This document shows, in pieces, positions 1 through 7,654 of a DNA stretch of 17,580 nt (its first letter is position 1; each line of letters starts with the position of its first letter). Below the pieces are notes generated by a model that saw only the letters and a list, made by a program, of their open reading frames with translations, did no database searches and was not told the DNA's origin. Source of the DNA: DSXH01 sp037446915 (lineage in GTDB: Bacteria; Bacteroidota; Ignavibacteria; Ignavibacteriales; Melioribacteraceae). The stretch is from the NCBI GenBank assembly GCA_037446915.1, contig JBBIHP010000062.1, positions 1 through 17,580 of the forward strand. Reading direction: 5' to 3'. The position numbers and the translations under genes were made by a program.

Positions 1-2
1 GA

Positions 3-431
3 AAGAGAACAACAGATGATATTCACCGGCAGTTGGGTAGAATAATGTGGAATAAAGTTGGAATGGCACGTAACGAAAAAGGATTGAAAGAAGCTATTCA
101 GGAAATACGGGATTTGCGGGAAGAATTCTGGAAGAATGTTAATGTCCCGGGTTCTGCAGAAGATTTAAATCAGGCACTTGAACGAGCCGGAAGAGTTGCA
201 GATTTTCTTGAGCTTGGTGAGTTGATGGCTGTTGATGCACTCGATCGTAAAGAATCTTGCGGCGGTCATTTCCGTGAGGAATTTCAATACGAAGATGGTG
301 AAGCTAAACGCGATGACGAACATTATACTTACGTTGCCGCATGGGAATTTGCTGAATCCGGTAAGTGGAATCTTCATAAAGAGGAGCTTGAATTTGAGTA
401 TCTGAAACCAACAGTAAGGAGTTACAAATGA
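3..431 (+). CDS. sdhA: Succinate dehydrogenase/fumarate reductase flavoprotein subunit, C-terminal part (5' truncated by window edge)
   Basis: This is the C-terminal end of the FAD-binding subunit of complex II, which interconverts succinate and fumarate at the inner face of the membrane. The frame is open from base 3, so the gene continues left of the window; a TTG at 33 is internal. The visible part is the helical C-terminal flavoprotein domain: an HRQLGRIMW stretch, then GMARN, then LELGELMAVDAL and RKESCGGHFREEF. The last motif carries the conserved Arg and His of the family, and the end has the usual YLKPTVRSYK form. Its stop overlaps the start of sdhB by an ATGA, which implies translational coupling. 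Whether the enzyme works mainly as succinate dehydrogenase or fumarate reductase cannot be told from this fragment. The membrane anchor gene is not visible and would lie upstream. Confidence 0.93.
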   Translation, partial: KRTTDDIHRQLGRIMWNKVGMARNEKGLKEAIQEIRDLREEFWKNVNVPGSAEDLNQALERAGRVADFLELGELMAVDALDRKESCGGHFREEFQYEDGEAKRDDEHYTYVAAWEFAESGKWNLHKEELEFEYLKPTVRSYK

Positions 432-1198
432 GCGGAAACATGAACTTAACTCTAAAAATTTGGCGTCAGGCTAACGCTAATGCTGTTGGAGGATTTGTTA
501 CCTTCAACGTAAAAAATATATCACCCGATAGCTCATTCCTTGAAATGCTCGATATTCTTAATGAAGAACTGGAAGCTAAAGGAGAAGATCCGGTTGCATT
601 CGAACATGATTGCCGGGAAGGAATTTGCGGCGCTTGCAGTCTTGTGATTAACGGAAGACCTCATGGTCCGTTAGCAAGAATTACTACATGCCAGTTGCAC
701 ATGAGACATTTTAAGGATGGTGATACTATCTGGATTGAACCATGGCGCGCTAAAGCATTTCCAATTATTAAAGATCTTATTGTTGATAGAACTTCTTTCG
801 AAAAAATTATTCAAGCCGGCGGATTTATTTCTGTTGATACCGGCGGAGTTCCGGATGCAAATGCAATCCTGATTTCCAAAGATGCCATTGAGAAAGCAAC
901 AGATGCTGCTGCATGTATTGGATGCGGTGCTTGTGTTGCGGCTTGTAAAAATGCATCTGCAATGCTCTTTGTTTCTGCCAAAGTTTCTCAGTTTGCTGTT
1001 CTGCCACAGGGTCAACCTGAGCGGTATCAGCGTGTTCAGTCAATGGTTAAAATGATGGATGAAATGGGATTCGGAAGCTGCACAAATACATATGCGTGCG
1101 AAGCTGAATGCCCTAAAGGAATTTCTGTACGGAATATTGCTCAGCTTAACAGAGATTATTTTAATGCCAAGCTGAAATCGGAAAATGTTGAAGCCTGA
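428..1198 (+). CDS. sdhB: Succinate dehydrogenase/fumarate reductase iron-sulphur subunit
   Basis: This 256-residue electron-transfer subunit of complex II passes electrons from the flavoprotein to the quinone site. The N-terminal ferredoxin-like domain holds the [2Fe-2S] ligands Cys62, 67, 70 and 88 (CREGICGAC, then TTCQLHM). The C-terminal domain has CIGCGACVAAC (Cys163, 166, 169, 173) and Cys218, 224 and 228. By family precedent these make one [4Fe-4S] cluster (163/166/169/228) and one [3Fe-4S] cluster (173/218/224). All eleven ligands are present. Sequence style (NGRPHGP, EPWRAKAFPIIKDL, NASAMLF) matches the Bacteroidota/epsilonproteobacterial type B enzymes rather than the E. coli type. 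The ATG is preceded by AAGGAG and overlaps the sdhA stop. A strong terminator follows, so this is the last gene of the sdh operon. Confidence 0.96.
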   Translation: MSGNMNLTLKIWRQANANAVGGFVTFNVKNISPDSSFLEMLDILNEELEAKGEDPVAFEHDCREGICGACSLVINGRPHGPLARITTCQLHMRHFKDGDTIWIEPWRAKAFPIIKDLIVDRTSFEKIIQAGGFISVDTGGVPDANAILISKDAIEKATDAAACIGCGACVAACKNASAMLFVSAKVSQFAVLPQGQPERYQRVQSMVKMMDEMGFGSCTNTYACEAECPKGISVRNIAQLNRDYFNAKLKSENVEA

Positions 1199-1248
1199 TA
1201 TTAGCATTTTATCTTGAAGGTTTTTAAAGACCTGAAAGTTACAGGATT

Positions 1249-1280
1249 AGAATCCCGGCAAATATTGTCGGGATTTTTTT
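1249..1280 (+). terminator. Rho-independent terminator of sdhAB (copy 1 of an exact 32-bp repeat)
   Basis: An 11-bp hairpin pairs 1251-1261 with 1265-1275, with one G-U pair and a three-base ATA loop, and runs into seven T residues. It lies 50 bases after sdhB. Positions 1249-1280 are identical to 5861-5892, base for base. Confidence 0.9.
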
Positions 1281-1581
1281 GCTTGTTGCTTCATTTTAGA
1301 CTTGAACAATTGAAAATAATTCATTAGAATTCTCACGCAGTTAAATAGAACTATAAGCACGAAACAATACCCCCCTCAATTGTTTTGTGTTAATTGCTTA
1401 ATTCTTTTACTGTTTTTTAGACCCGATCTGTCCGGTTAATTACTTCTATTACTTTTTAATAACAAAATATAGGAGGGGTTGGAAAAGAATAGAATTAATA
1501 TCTGAAATCTTGTATAACTATTCGCTTCTTTTTCGCGGTGTTACTAACCGGGTAATTTAATTTTTAGCAGAAGGAGTATTT
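1281..1581. other. 301-bp intergenic region ahead of the secreted-protein block
   Basis: I see no convincing ORF or RNA gene. There are two long-range complementary pairs: CCCCTC at 1372-1377 with GAGGGG at 1473-1478, and CCGGTTA at 1432-1438 with TAACCGG at 1545-1551. They are short and could be chance. The region should hold the promoter of the 1582 gene, but I could not find a clear -33/-7 or -35/-10 pair. The purine run AGGAGGGG at 1471-1478 is not followed by a useful start codon. Confidence 0.4.
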
Positions 1582-2172
1582 ATGAAGAAAATTTTTGTTC
1601 TAATTATTCTATTATTATTTTATTGTGAATCAGTAAATGCCCAATTTATTAGAGGTTATGGTTTTAAGGTAGGTGCCTCTGTAACAAAACAAACCCATCA
1701 ATATCAAAATTTAGGATGGTTTGGTGGAGAACGAATAACACTCCCTAAGAGTTTGATAGGTCTTAATTTAGGTGTTTTTATAGAAATCTTGGATCTACCC
1801 TATCTAAGTTTTCCAATTGAATTGAATTACATTCAAAGAGGTTGGAAAGGAGGAAATAGTTATTATGCTCATACTTTAAACATTACTTTGCTTGTTAAAC
1901 CAAGGATTTCTGTTAATGAGTTTAACCCGTATTTATTGATCGGGCCACAATTTGATTTTGTGTTTGATCCAACATTCAAATTTTCACAATACCAAAAGGA
2001 GAATTTTACTGGTTTGATTTTGGGAATAGGAAGCGAGTTTAATGTGTGGGCGCTTAAAATGCTAACTGAACTTAATTATGATTTCTATTTCGATGCATTA
2101 TATGAAAATCATTTTCTTAATCTTAAAGTAACAACACAAACTTTAAGTCTAAGAATTGGTCTGATGTTTTAA
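1582..2172 (+). CDS. Small outer-membrane beta-barrel protein (porin-family-like, OMP_b-brl type)
   Basis: A 196-residue exported protein. Residues 1-21 form a Sec signal peptide (MKK, then a hydrophobic run of I, V, L and F) with a likely cut after VNA. The rest alternates polar and hydrophobic or aromatic residues, with glycine-rich turns (GYGFKVGASV, GLNLGVFIEI, YLLIGPQFDF, GLILGIGSEF), and ends in LRIGLMF with a terminal Phe, as outer-membrane barrels do. Length suggests about eight strands. The ATG has a strong AAGGAG at -8. The fold resembles the barrel families common in Bacteroidota, but no specific function is recognisable. It lies in the AT-rich block with another barrel and a T9SS-exported protease, so a role at the cell surface is likely. 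Confidence 0.75.
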   Translation: MKKIFVLIILLLFYCESVNAQFIRGYGFKVGASVTKQTHQYQNLGWFGGERITLPKSLIGLNLGVFIEILDLPYLSFPIELNYIQRGWKGGNSYYAHTLNITLLVKPRISVNEFNPYLLIGPQFDFVFDPTFKFSQYQKENFTGLILGIGSEFNVWALKMLTELNYDFYFDALYENHFLNLKVTTQTLSLRIGLMF

Positions 2173-2253
2173 TAGACACTTAATTTTTGAATCTAGTTTA
2201 TTGATAAACAAAAGGCATTATAAATAAAAAATTTGTACACAGGGGGAGATTAT

Positions 2254-2352
2254 ATGAAATGAAATAAAAGTTTTTTAACAATTCTAATTTACTTATCAAT
2301 TGTAAGTATTATTGATTTGTTTGGCAGGAGAATAGATACAATAAAATTCTAG
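2254..2352 (+). pseudogene. Broken leader-peptide ORF (signal-peptide remnant with a stop at codon 3)
   Basis: A very strong SD site (GGGGGAG, 2242-2248) stands 5 bases before an ATG at 2254. Codon 3 is TGA. Reading on in the same frame gives a lysine followed by a hydrophobic stretch (NKSFLTILIYLSIVSII), then LFGRR, and a TAG at 2350. This looks like the signal peptide of a gene resembling its neighbours (compare MKSKSFFLLLIF of the next gene) that was disabled and lost its body. It could instead be chance AT-rich sequence, or a two-codon leader ORF whose good ribosome site affects the mRNA. The interval 2173-2390 holds nothing else I can name. Confidence 0.4.
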
Positions 2353-2390
2353 TAAAATAATTACTTAATAAATTTTCGAGGATTTTACTT

Positions 2391-3062
2391 ATGAAGAGTA
2401 AATCATTTTTTTTATTATTAATCTTTGTACTGATAATTCTAACTACATATTGCTATTCTCAAGACAAATTAAAATATGGTACTAAAGGAGGAATAGGTAT
2501 ATGTCGATTTGTGTCATTAAAAAATAGTCCAAATACAGGCTCGCCCCCCGATTATTCATATCCCATAGGGTTTTCTTTAGGATTTTATTTTGAGAATAAG
2601 TTATCATCAAATTTTTCTATTATAAATGAATTATTATATCAAAACTGTATCGCCGAGGTAACAATATCTACTGCTATTGAAGGAATTTTAAAACAAAGAG
2701 TAACATCACAATTTCTAAAATTGCCGATTCTACTGAAATATCAAACACCGGATTTATGGAAAACATATTTTTACTTAGGTCCAAGTTTTGCATATATGAT
2801 TCAAGCCGATTACAATTTTTCTGATCAAGCTTATACATATTATAAAGGAAATGTTGATATAACGAAAGACTTACCTACAATAAACATAGCAATTGAGTTT
2901 GGTTTTGGTAAAGAAATTGAGTTTGGAGAGAACAATTTTATTGTTGAATTAAGAGCACAACTCGGTCTTACTGAATTCCAATATAAAAAAAATGTGAGCT
3001 ACTTCGATATCGGTCAATGGAGAAATTCTGGAATTATCTTTTTTATAGGCTTACAATTATAA
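2391..3062 (+). CDS. Outer-membrane beta-barrel protein (PorT/OMP_b-brl_2-like)
   Basis: A 223-residue exported protein with a signal peptide at residues 1-24 (MKSKSFF, a long hydrophobic core, a likely cut after CYSQ). The mature part starts with KYGTKGGIGICRF and continues with barrel-like strands: GFSLGFYFEN, FSIINELLYQ, LKLPILLKY, TYFYLGPSFAYMI, INIAIEFGFGKEI, NFIVELRAQLGLTEF, ending IIFFIGLQL. The KLPILLKY-then-GPSF order is typical of the PF13568-like barrels of Bacteroidota, where PorT and many proteins of unknown role belong. GAGGA lies about 10 bases before the ATG. It is 65 bases ahead of the subtilase gene and probably shares its transcript. It is too divergent to be called PorT, so whether it helps type IX secretion is open. 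Confidence 0.7.
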   Translation: MKSKSFFLLLIFVLIILTTYCYSQDKLKYGTKGGIGICRFVSLKNSPNTGSPPDYSYPIGFSLGFYFENKLSSNFSIINELLYQNCIAEVTISTAIEGILKQRVTSQFLKLPILLKYQTPDLWKTYFYLGPSFAYMIQADYNFSDQAYTYYKGNVDITKDLPTINIAIEFGFGKEIEFGENNFIVELRAQLGLTEFQYKKNVSYFDIGQWRNSGIIFFIGLQL

Positions 3063-3127
3063 ATAAATAATACTACCAAATTAAATTAATTATTTTAAAT
3101 TAATAATTATATCATATAGGTGAAAAA

Positions 3128-5836
3128 ATGAACTTAAAAGTAATCGCAATATTCACGCTTGTAACCTTTACATATTTCTATGCTCAGAATGATCCATTAC
3201 TTCAGTATCAATGGAATCTTACCAAAATTATGGCTCCTGCAGCATGGAATATAACCACGGGTAGTTCATCAATAACTATTGCCATTATTGACTGTGGTAT
3301 TCAATCAAATCATCCTGATTTACAAAACAAGTTAGTTACCGGTTATGATGTTCTTGGTAATGATAATACAACCGATCCTTATGGAAATTATTATCATGGT
3401 ACAGCATGCGCCGGTGTTGCCGCTGCTGAAACTAACAATGGAATTGGTATTGCTGGTGTTGGGTACAGCTGTAAAATAATGCCCATTCAAATTGCTTATG
3501 ATGATAATATTAACAATCCTGAAAATTTTATAAGTGGTTTGAATTGGGCAGTATCACATGGAGCAGATATCATATGTTTCAGTGGCCATACAGATGAGAA
3601 ACAGAGTGTTCTGGATGCAATTGATTATGCAACTACTTATGGTCGTAACGGTAGAGGTTGTATAATTGTTAAATCTGCCGGTAATCTAAGCAGTCAAGGA
3701 ATAACTTTCCCTGGTAGACACTCCAAAGTAATTGCAGTAGGAGCTACAGATCAGAATGATAATCGAATTGCTGTCAGCAGTTATGGCCCGGAATTAGATG
3801 TAATGGCACCAAGTAGTATTTATGCAACAGATATTTCTGGCCCAAGTGGTTTAGTCTCCGGTGATTATTTTGGTTATTTCCCAAACACTTCTTCGTCTGC
3901 TCCACAAGTAGCAGGTTTAGCTGGGTTAATACTATCTATTGATAATAATATAAAGGGAGAGGCTGTTCGGAAGATAATATGTTATACAGCAGATGATATA
4001 AACACCCCTGGATTTGATAATGAGACCGGTTGGGGGCGGATTAATGCATGGAAAGCGGTCGACGCTATAAGTCACAAAACAACCAATGGTACTTTGCCCA
4101 GGGATGAAATTTGGTATAATACGGTTAATCTAACTGGTAATGTTATTGTTCCACTAGGGGTTACACTAAAGATAATTTCAGGTGCAGCAGTGAATTTAGT
4201 TAGCGGTAGTAGGCGATATTCAATTTTTTTCACCGGTGGAACAATAACCGTAGAAAACGGAGCAACGATAAACGGATTACGCGCCAAGTTAGGACATCAG
4301 GGTCAAAACGGTTTATGCGGAACAATTCAAGCAGCTGTTGATAATTCTAACCTTAATAACAACATCTATATACAGAGCGGAACTTTTAATGAGAATATAA
4401 CGATAGCCAATAAATCAAGTATCATTTATGTTTATGGAGATGACAAAAACAATACAATAATCAATGGTAATATAACGATAGTTAATTCCTATTATCCCCA
4501 GTTATATTACCTGACAGCAAAATACATAGGAGTAAGTGGATGTACAAATGCAAGAGTAGAAGAAGTAATTATAACACCCTGGTCAGAGGATTCCGAATGG
4601 AGTTTAATGGTAAATAATTGTTCGCCGTTTTACTTAGGCGGAATAACATTGAATGATACACCATATGGATATGGGGCTTATTTTTCAAACAGCACAGGTC
4701 AGGTTTACCAAATAAGTCAGCCAAGATTCGAAAACAATGAAATAGCCACCTACTTTATAAACTCATCCAGTTTTACATTGAGCAATGTGCGTTTTTGCAG
4801 CAATGGTTATGATATAATAACCAGCGGCAATTCATCTGTGTTGGCACAATATGTAACATTCAGTGGCAATCCAAATACTAAAACATCCGGCAATGTAAGT
4901 TGGGGAACATACTATATATGCGGATTACTCAAGAATTCTTCTCAGCAGAATATAAGTGGAGACATCAACAAAGACTTTGGTTATGGTGATTTCCAGAAAA
5001 TAAATACTCTATACCAAAATCTTATTTCAAGGATAAACGAAGATCAAAAGAAGAAACAAGAATTTATAAAAAGTAATTATAGGCAAGATTTTGATTTGAT
5101 AATCGATAACTGTAAAAAATTCTTCAATCAGAAAACATCGTCTGTCTTTGCCCCAACGGTAATTAATATTGCCGGTCATCTCTATAAGCAATTTGATAAA
5201 TATGAAGAGTTGAAAAGTTTTGTTATAGGAATAACCGGGAATAAAAACGTTGGGGAATTGTCCGAATATGCTAAAAGATTAATGATAGATTATTATACGT
5301 ATCGAAGGAATTATAATGAAGCTTTATCAGTTGCAGATGATATACTAAGCAGCCGAAGTAAAAATGAAGATTTAATCTGTGAAGTTCTTTTAACAAAAGG
5401 AATGTTGTATCAATACTCAACCGACCAGAAAGAAGAAGCAATAAAAATATATGAAGAGATGCTTAGTCTTTATCCACAAAATGGTTCAACAAAATTTGCA
5501 AAGGAGCAATTGAAACAGATGGGAATAGCAGTAAAAGAAGCCGCACCCAAACTTGCAAACAACTCGGAAGAAAAAATCGAATTCAGTAGTAGTAACTATC
5601 CCAACCCATTTAATCCCACGACAAAAATAAAATACAGCATTCCAGAATCAGGATTAGTTGTTATTAAAATATATGACATGCTTGGAAAAGAAATAGCAGT
5701 GTTAGTAAATGATAAGAAACCCACAGGGCAACACGAAGCAACATTTGACGGAAGCAGTCTGCCTTCAGGAATTTATTTTTATTCGATTAACTACAATAAA
5801 CAGATACTTACCGGCAAGATGCTGTTGCTAAAGTAG
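3128..5836 (+). CDS. Secreted S8 (subtilisin-like) serine protease with beta-helix, helical-repeat and T9SS type A sorting domains
   Basis: A 902-residue extracellular or cell-surface protease. Residues 1-20 are a Sec signal peptide. Residues 25-315 are the subtilase domain with Asp55 (IAIIDCGI), His90 (YYHGTACAG), oxyanion Asn186 (KSAGN) and Ser255 (NTSSSAP). The usual GTSMAAP has Asn for Gly, but the triad is complete. There is no room for a long pro-domain. Residues 320-600 are Asn-, Gly- and Ser-rich with repeated short strands (LKIISGAAVNL, TIINGNITIVN) and look like a right-handed beta-helix. Residues 615-800 are charged and helical with a TPR-like unit near 753-798. Residues 819-902 are a T9SS type A sorting domain (YPNPFNPTT, VVIKIYDMLGKE, LPSGIYFYSI). 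AGGTGA lies 4 bases before the ATG. By family knowledge the C-terminal domain is cleaved during export across the outer membrane. A hairpin terminator follows 24 bases later. Confidence 0.92.
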   Translation: MNLKVIAIFTLVTFTYFYAQNDPLLQYQWNLTKIMAPAAWNITTGSSSITIAIIDCGIQSNHPDLQNKLVTGYDVLGNDNTTDPYGNYYHGTACAGVAAAETNNGIGIAGVGYSCKIMPIQIAYDDNINNPENFISGLNWAVSHGADIICFSGHTDEKQSVLDAIDYATTYGRNGRGCIIVKSAGNLSSQGITFPGRHSKVIAVGATDQNDNRIAVSSYGPELDVMAPSSIYATDISGPSGLVSGDYFGYFPNTSSSAPQVAGLAGLILSIDNNIKGEAVRKIICYTADDINTPGFDNETGWGRINAWKAVDAISHKTTNGTLPRDEIWYNTVNLTGNVIVPLGVTLKIISGAAVNLVSGSRRYSIFFTGGTITVENGATINGLRAKLGHQGQNGLCGTIQAAVDNSNLNNNIYIQSGTFNENITIANKSSIIYVYGDDKNNTIINGNITIVNSYYPQLYYLTAKYIGVSGCTNARVEEVIITPWSEDSEWSLMVNNCSPFYLGGITLNDTPYGYGAYFSNSTGQVYQISQPRFENNEIATYFINSSSFTLSNVRFCSNGYDIITSGNSSVLAQYVTFSGNPNTKTSGNVSWGTYYICGLLKNSSQQNISGDINKDFGYGDFQKINTLYQNLISRINEDQKKKQEFIKSNYRQDFDLIIDNCKKFFNQKTSSVFAPTVINIAGHLYKQFDKYEELKSFVIGITGNKNVGELSEYAKRLMIDYYTYRRNYNEALSVADDILSSRSKNEDLICEVLLTKGMLYQYSTDQKEEAIKIYEEMLSLYPQNGSTKFAKEQLKQMGIAVKEAAPKLANNSEEKIEFSSSNYPNPFNPTTKIKYSIPESGLVVIKIYDMLGKEIAVLVNDKKPTGQHEATFDGSSLPSGIYFYSINYNKQILTGKMLLLK

Positions 5837-5860
5837 CTTTTTATAAAGAAGATAATATTA

Positions 5861-5892
5861 AGAATCCCGGCAAATATTGTCGGGATTTTTTT
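5861..5892 (+). terminator. Rho-independent terminator of the subtilase gene (copy 2 of the 32-bp repeat)
   Basis: An 11-bp stem (5863-5873 with 5877-5887, loop ATA) is followed by seven T residues. It is identical over 32 bases to the terminator at 1249-1280, while the flanking bases differ. Confidence 0.9.
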
Positions 5893-5901
5893 ATTCCATT
5901 T

Positions 5902-5910
5902 TGGTATAAT
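5902..5910 (+). promoter_or_regulatory. Possible extended -10 promoter for the acidic protein-obg unit
   Basis: TGGTATAAT fits an extended -10 box (TGN then TATAAT) and sits directly after a terminator and 74 bases before the next ATG. No -35 box is visible at the right distance, since that place is taken by the terminator. It does not match the TAnnTTTG form seen elsewhere in this window, so confidence is low. Confidence 0.3.
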
Positions 5911-5935
5911 CGCTTAGTCTCTTTGTGATTTTGTG

Positions 5936-5961
5936 GCATAATAGGGCTATCTTTATTATGC
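5936..5961. promoter_or_regulatory. Perfect 8-bp inverted repeat in the leader of the acidic protein gene
   Basis: GCATAATA (5936-5943) and TATTATGC (5954-5961) are perfectly complementary around a 10-base centre, GGGCTATCTT. No T-run follows, so it is not a terminator. It lies between the candidate promoter and the ATG at 5984, where it could be an operator or a leader hairpin. Confidence 0.35.
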
Positions 5962-5983
5962 GGATATAAAATTTAAGGGCTCC

Positions 5984-7648
5984 ATGTTCGAACGTGAAAT
6001 AAAATTTATATATGATTTTAATCTGAACAAGGTAAACCGTCTTGGTCCCTATTTCACTTTCGAGCAGCTTAATGGAATTGATGTTCACCCGGCAATTCTT
6101 AATTATATCTCGGCTGAAATTGATTTCCTTATTTTTGAAGACAGGCAGAACCTTCTCAAAAATTCTGTTTTCGATTATTCAGGCGAAAAGATCTCTAACC
6201 ACTTTAACCTGATAAGTGAGGAGGTAAAAAAATCTAAACGTTTTTCTCTCGAATATATTTCCAAATTAATACTTCATGCTTCTTCGTTTACAGTAAATTA
6301 CCTTATCAGACCGAAATGGACTCTTTCAAAATTTGTATTTGATGAGGGAGATCATAAAACCACGCTGGAGATAAAACAGATACTCAACTATGTCTATTAT
6401 TATCAGTATCTCAAAAAGATTTTGATTTCCTACATAAACTCAAAAAAAATTATCTCGATGAATTCCGGCGAATTTATTGAACTGTTGGATAGGGTTGATA
6501 AACTTGGTATTGAAACCTACCTTCCAAGTATTTTATCCCACGCAGTAAAATCAATGTCGGACTTCTTTAATATCGGAGAAATTCAGAAAAATAAAATTCC
6601 ATTCCTGGCAGTTGAAAAATTCCTTGAAGAGAAAAATCTTAACAAGCATTTAAATAAAATTCACTCGGTCTTTGGAGATGATAATTCAATTAAAATAAAT
6701 ATTGCCGATCTCCAGAAGTCCCTTGATAGTGTAATGATGGAAAAATTTGAGCAGGAACCGGTTAGAGATGTTATCCCGGATGAAGAGATACGGGAGGAAA
6801 TTCTACCAGTTCAGGTATCGGAAGCAATTTTACCTGATGAAGATAACGAAGAGAATCCTTATGAAGAAGAAATAATTCCGGAAGATTCTATTGATCAAGG
6901 AAATTTAAGTTTGGAAAAATCGATTGATGAAGAGGAAGCCATTCCGGAAACATCCACTTTTGACGATCACGAGACATTAAAACCGACTAAACTGAGAATT
7001 CGAATCGATAAGAATAATGAGATTGAACCCATTGTTGAGGATGAATCGGTTGAAAAGGAAGAAGAAATTGTAGAACAGGAAATTATTGATGTATCGGAAC
7101 CGGAAGATTCCATAAATCAAGATTCGGATAATGAAATCAAAACTGATGAAGTAGAACCACAATCTGAAGAGCCGGCAGAAAATGTTGTTGTAAATGAACA
7201 GGATCTTTTTGAAGAGGTTGACTTGACTGACGAAAAAGAAGGAGCAATTGAAGACGAATTACACCCGGATAAAGTTTACGAACAGATCCTTGAAGAAGAT
7301 AAAGAGAATGAAGAAAGTATGCTTCAGACTATTCTTCAAAGTAGCCAGGATAAATCCGAAGATCTAAATGAAATTCCGGAAGAAGAATCAATTGATGACC
7401 TTTCAAATGCCAAAATGGATGTTACCGAGTTACTCGAACATAAAGAGATGACAAAAATTATAGAAGTTATTTTTGATTATGATATAGAAGAATTTGCAAA
7501 CACACTGGATGAAATTTCCGGATGCCAGTCTCTTGATGATGCGTTTGTAGTTATTAACCAGTCTCTAAAAAACCGAAGCATTAGCAGTAATTCAAAAGAA
7601 GCGGAATCATTTAAGTCGATCATTTCTCAATATTTCAACAAAAAGTAA
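5984..7648 (+). CDS. Unrecognised protein: helical N-domain, long acidic linker, short C-terminal domain
   Basis: A 554-residue protein I do not recognise. Residues 1-245 look folded and mostly helical, rich in Leu, Ile, Tyr, Phe and Lys (for example LNYVYYYQYLKKILISYI at 134-151). Residues 250-475 are strongly acidic, with Glu and Asp in short runs (EEEAIPE, EKEEEIVEQE) and Ile-Pro or Val-Glu-Pro spacers, and look disordered. Residues 480-554 form a second compact, helical part ending in SIISQYFNKK. There is no signal peptide or membrane segment, so it should be cytoplasmic. AAGGG lies 4 bases before the ATG. obg follows after 6 bases, which makes co-transcription almost certain. This suggests a housekeeping job, perhaps linked to ribosomes, division or scaffolding, but that is inferred only from position. 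Codon usage resembles obg, not the AT-rich block upstream. Confidence 0.8.
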   Translation: MFEREIKFIYDFNLNKVNRLGPYFTFEQLNGIDVHPAILNYISAEIDFLIFEDRQNLLKNSVFDYSGEKISNHFNLISEEVKKSKRFSLEYISKLILHASSFTVNYLIRPKWTLSKFVFDEGDHKTTLEIKQILNYVYYYQYLKKILISYINSKKIISMNSGEFIELLDRVDKLGIETYLPSILSHAVKSMSDFFNIGEIQKNKIPFLAVEKFLEEKNLNKHLNKIHSVFGDDNSIKINIADLQKSLDSVMMEKFEQEPVRDVIPDEEIREEILPVQVSEAILPDEDNEENPYEEEIIPEDSIDQGNLSLEKSIDEEEAIPETSTFDDHETLKPTKLRIRIDKNNEIEPIVEDESVEKEEEIVEQEIIDVSEPEDSINQDSDNEIKTDEVEPQSEEPAENVVVNEQDLFEEVDLTDEKEGAIEDELHPDKVYEQILEEDKENEESMLQTILQSSQDKSEDLNEIPEEESIDDLSNAKMDVTELLEHKEMTKIIEVIFDYDIEEFANTLDEISGCQSLDDAFVVINQSLKNRSISSNSKEAESFKSIISQYFNKK

Positions 7649-7654
7649 ATTCTA

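Noticed and set aside
33..431. A complete small gene starting at TTG 33
   Set aside because: The frame is open to base 3 and the upstream residues continue the flavoprotein C-terminal domain, so this is a truncated sdhA.
671..1043. Minus-strand ORFs inside sdhB
   Set aside because: They are antisense shadows of the Cys-rich iron-sulphur subunit and have no supporting start site.
1281..1581. A riboswitch or structured RNA ahead of the 1582 gene
   Set aside because: Only two short, distant complementary pairs are visible, with no known aptamer core, so it is left as unassigned.
2254..2352. TGA at codon 3 read as selenocysteine or a recoded codon
   Set aside because: There is no selenocysteine insertion hairpin that I can see, no recognisable selenoprotein, and all other genes here use TGA or TAA/TAG normally as stops.
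3088..3108. AT-only inverted repeat before the subtilase gene
   Set aside because: Seven A-T pairs in very AT-rich sequence are expected by chance and no T-run or other mark follows.
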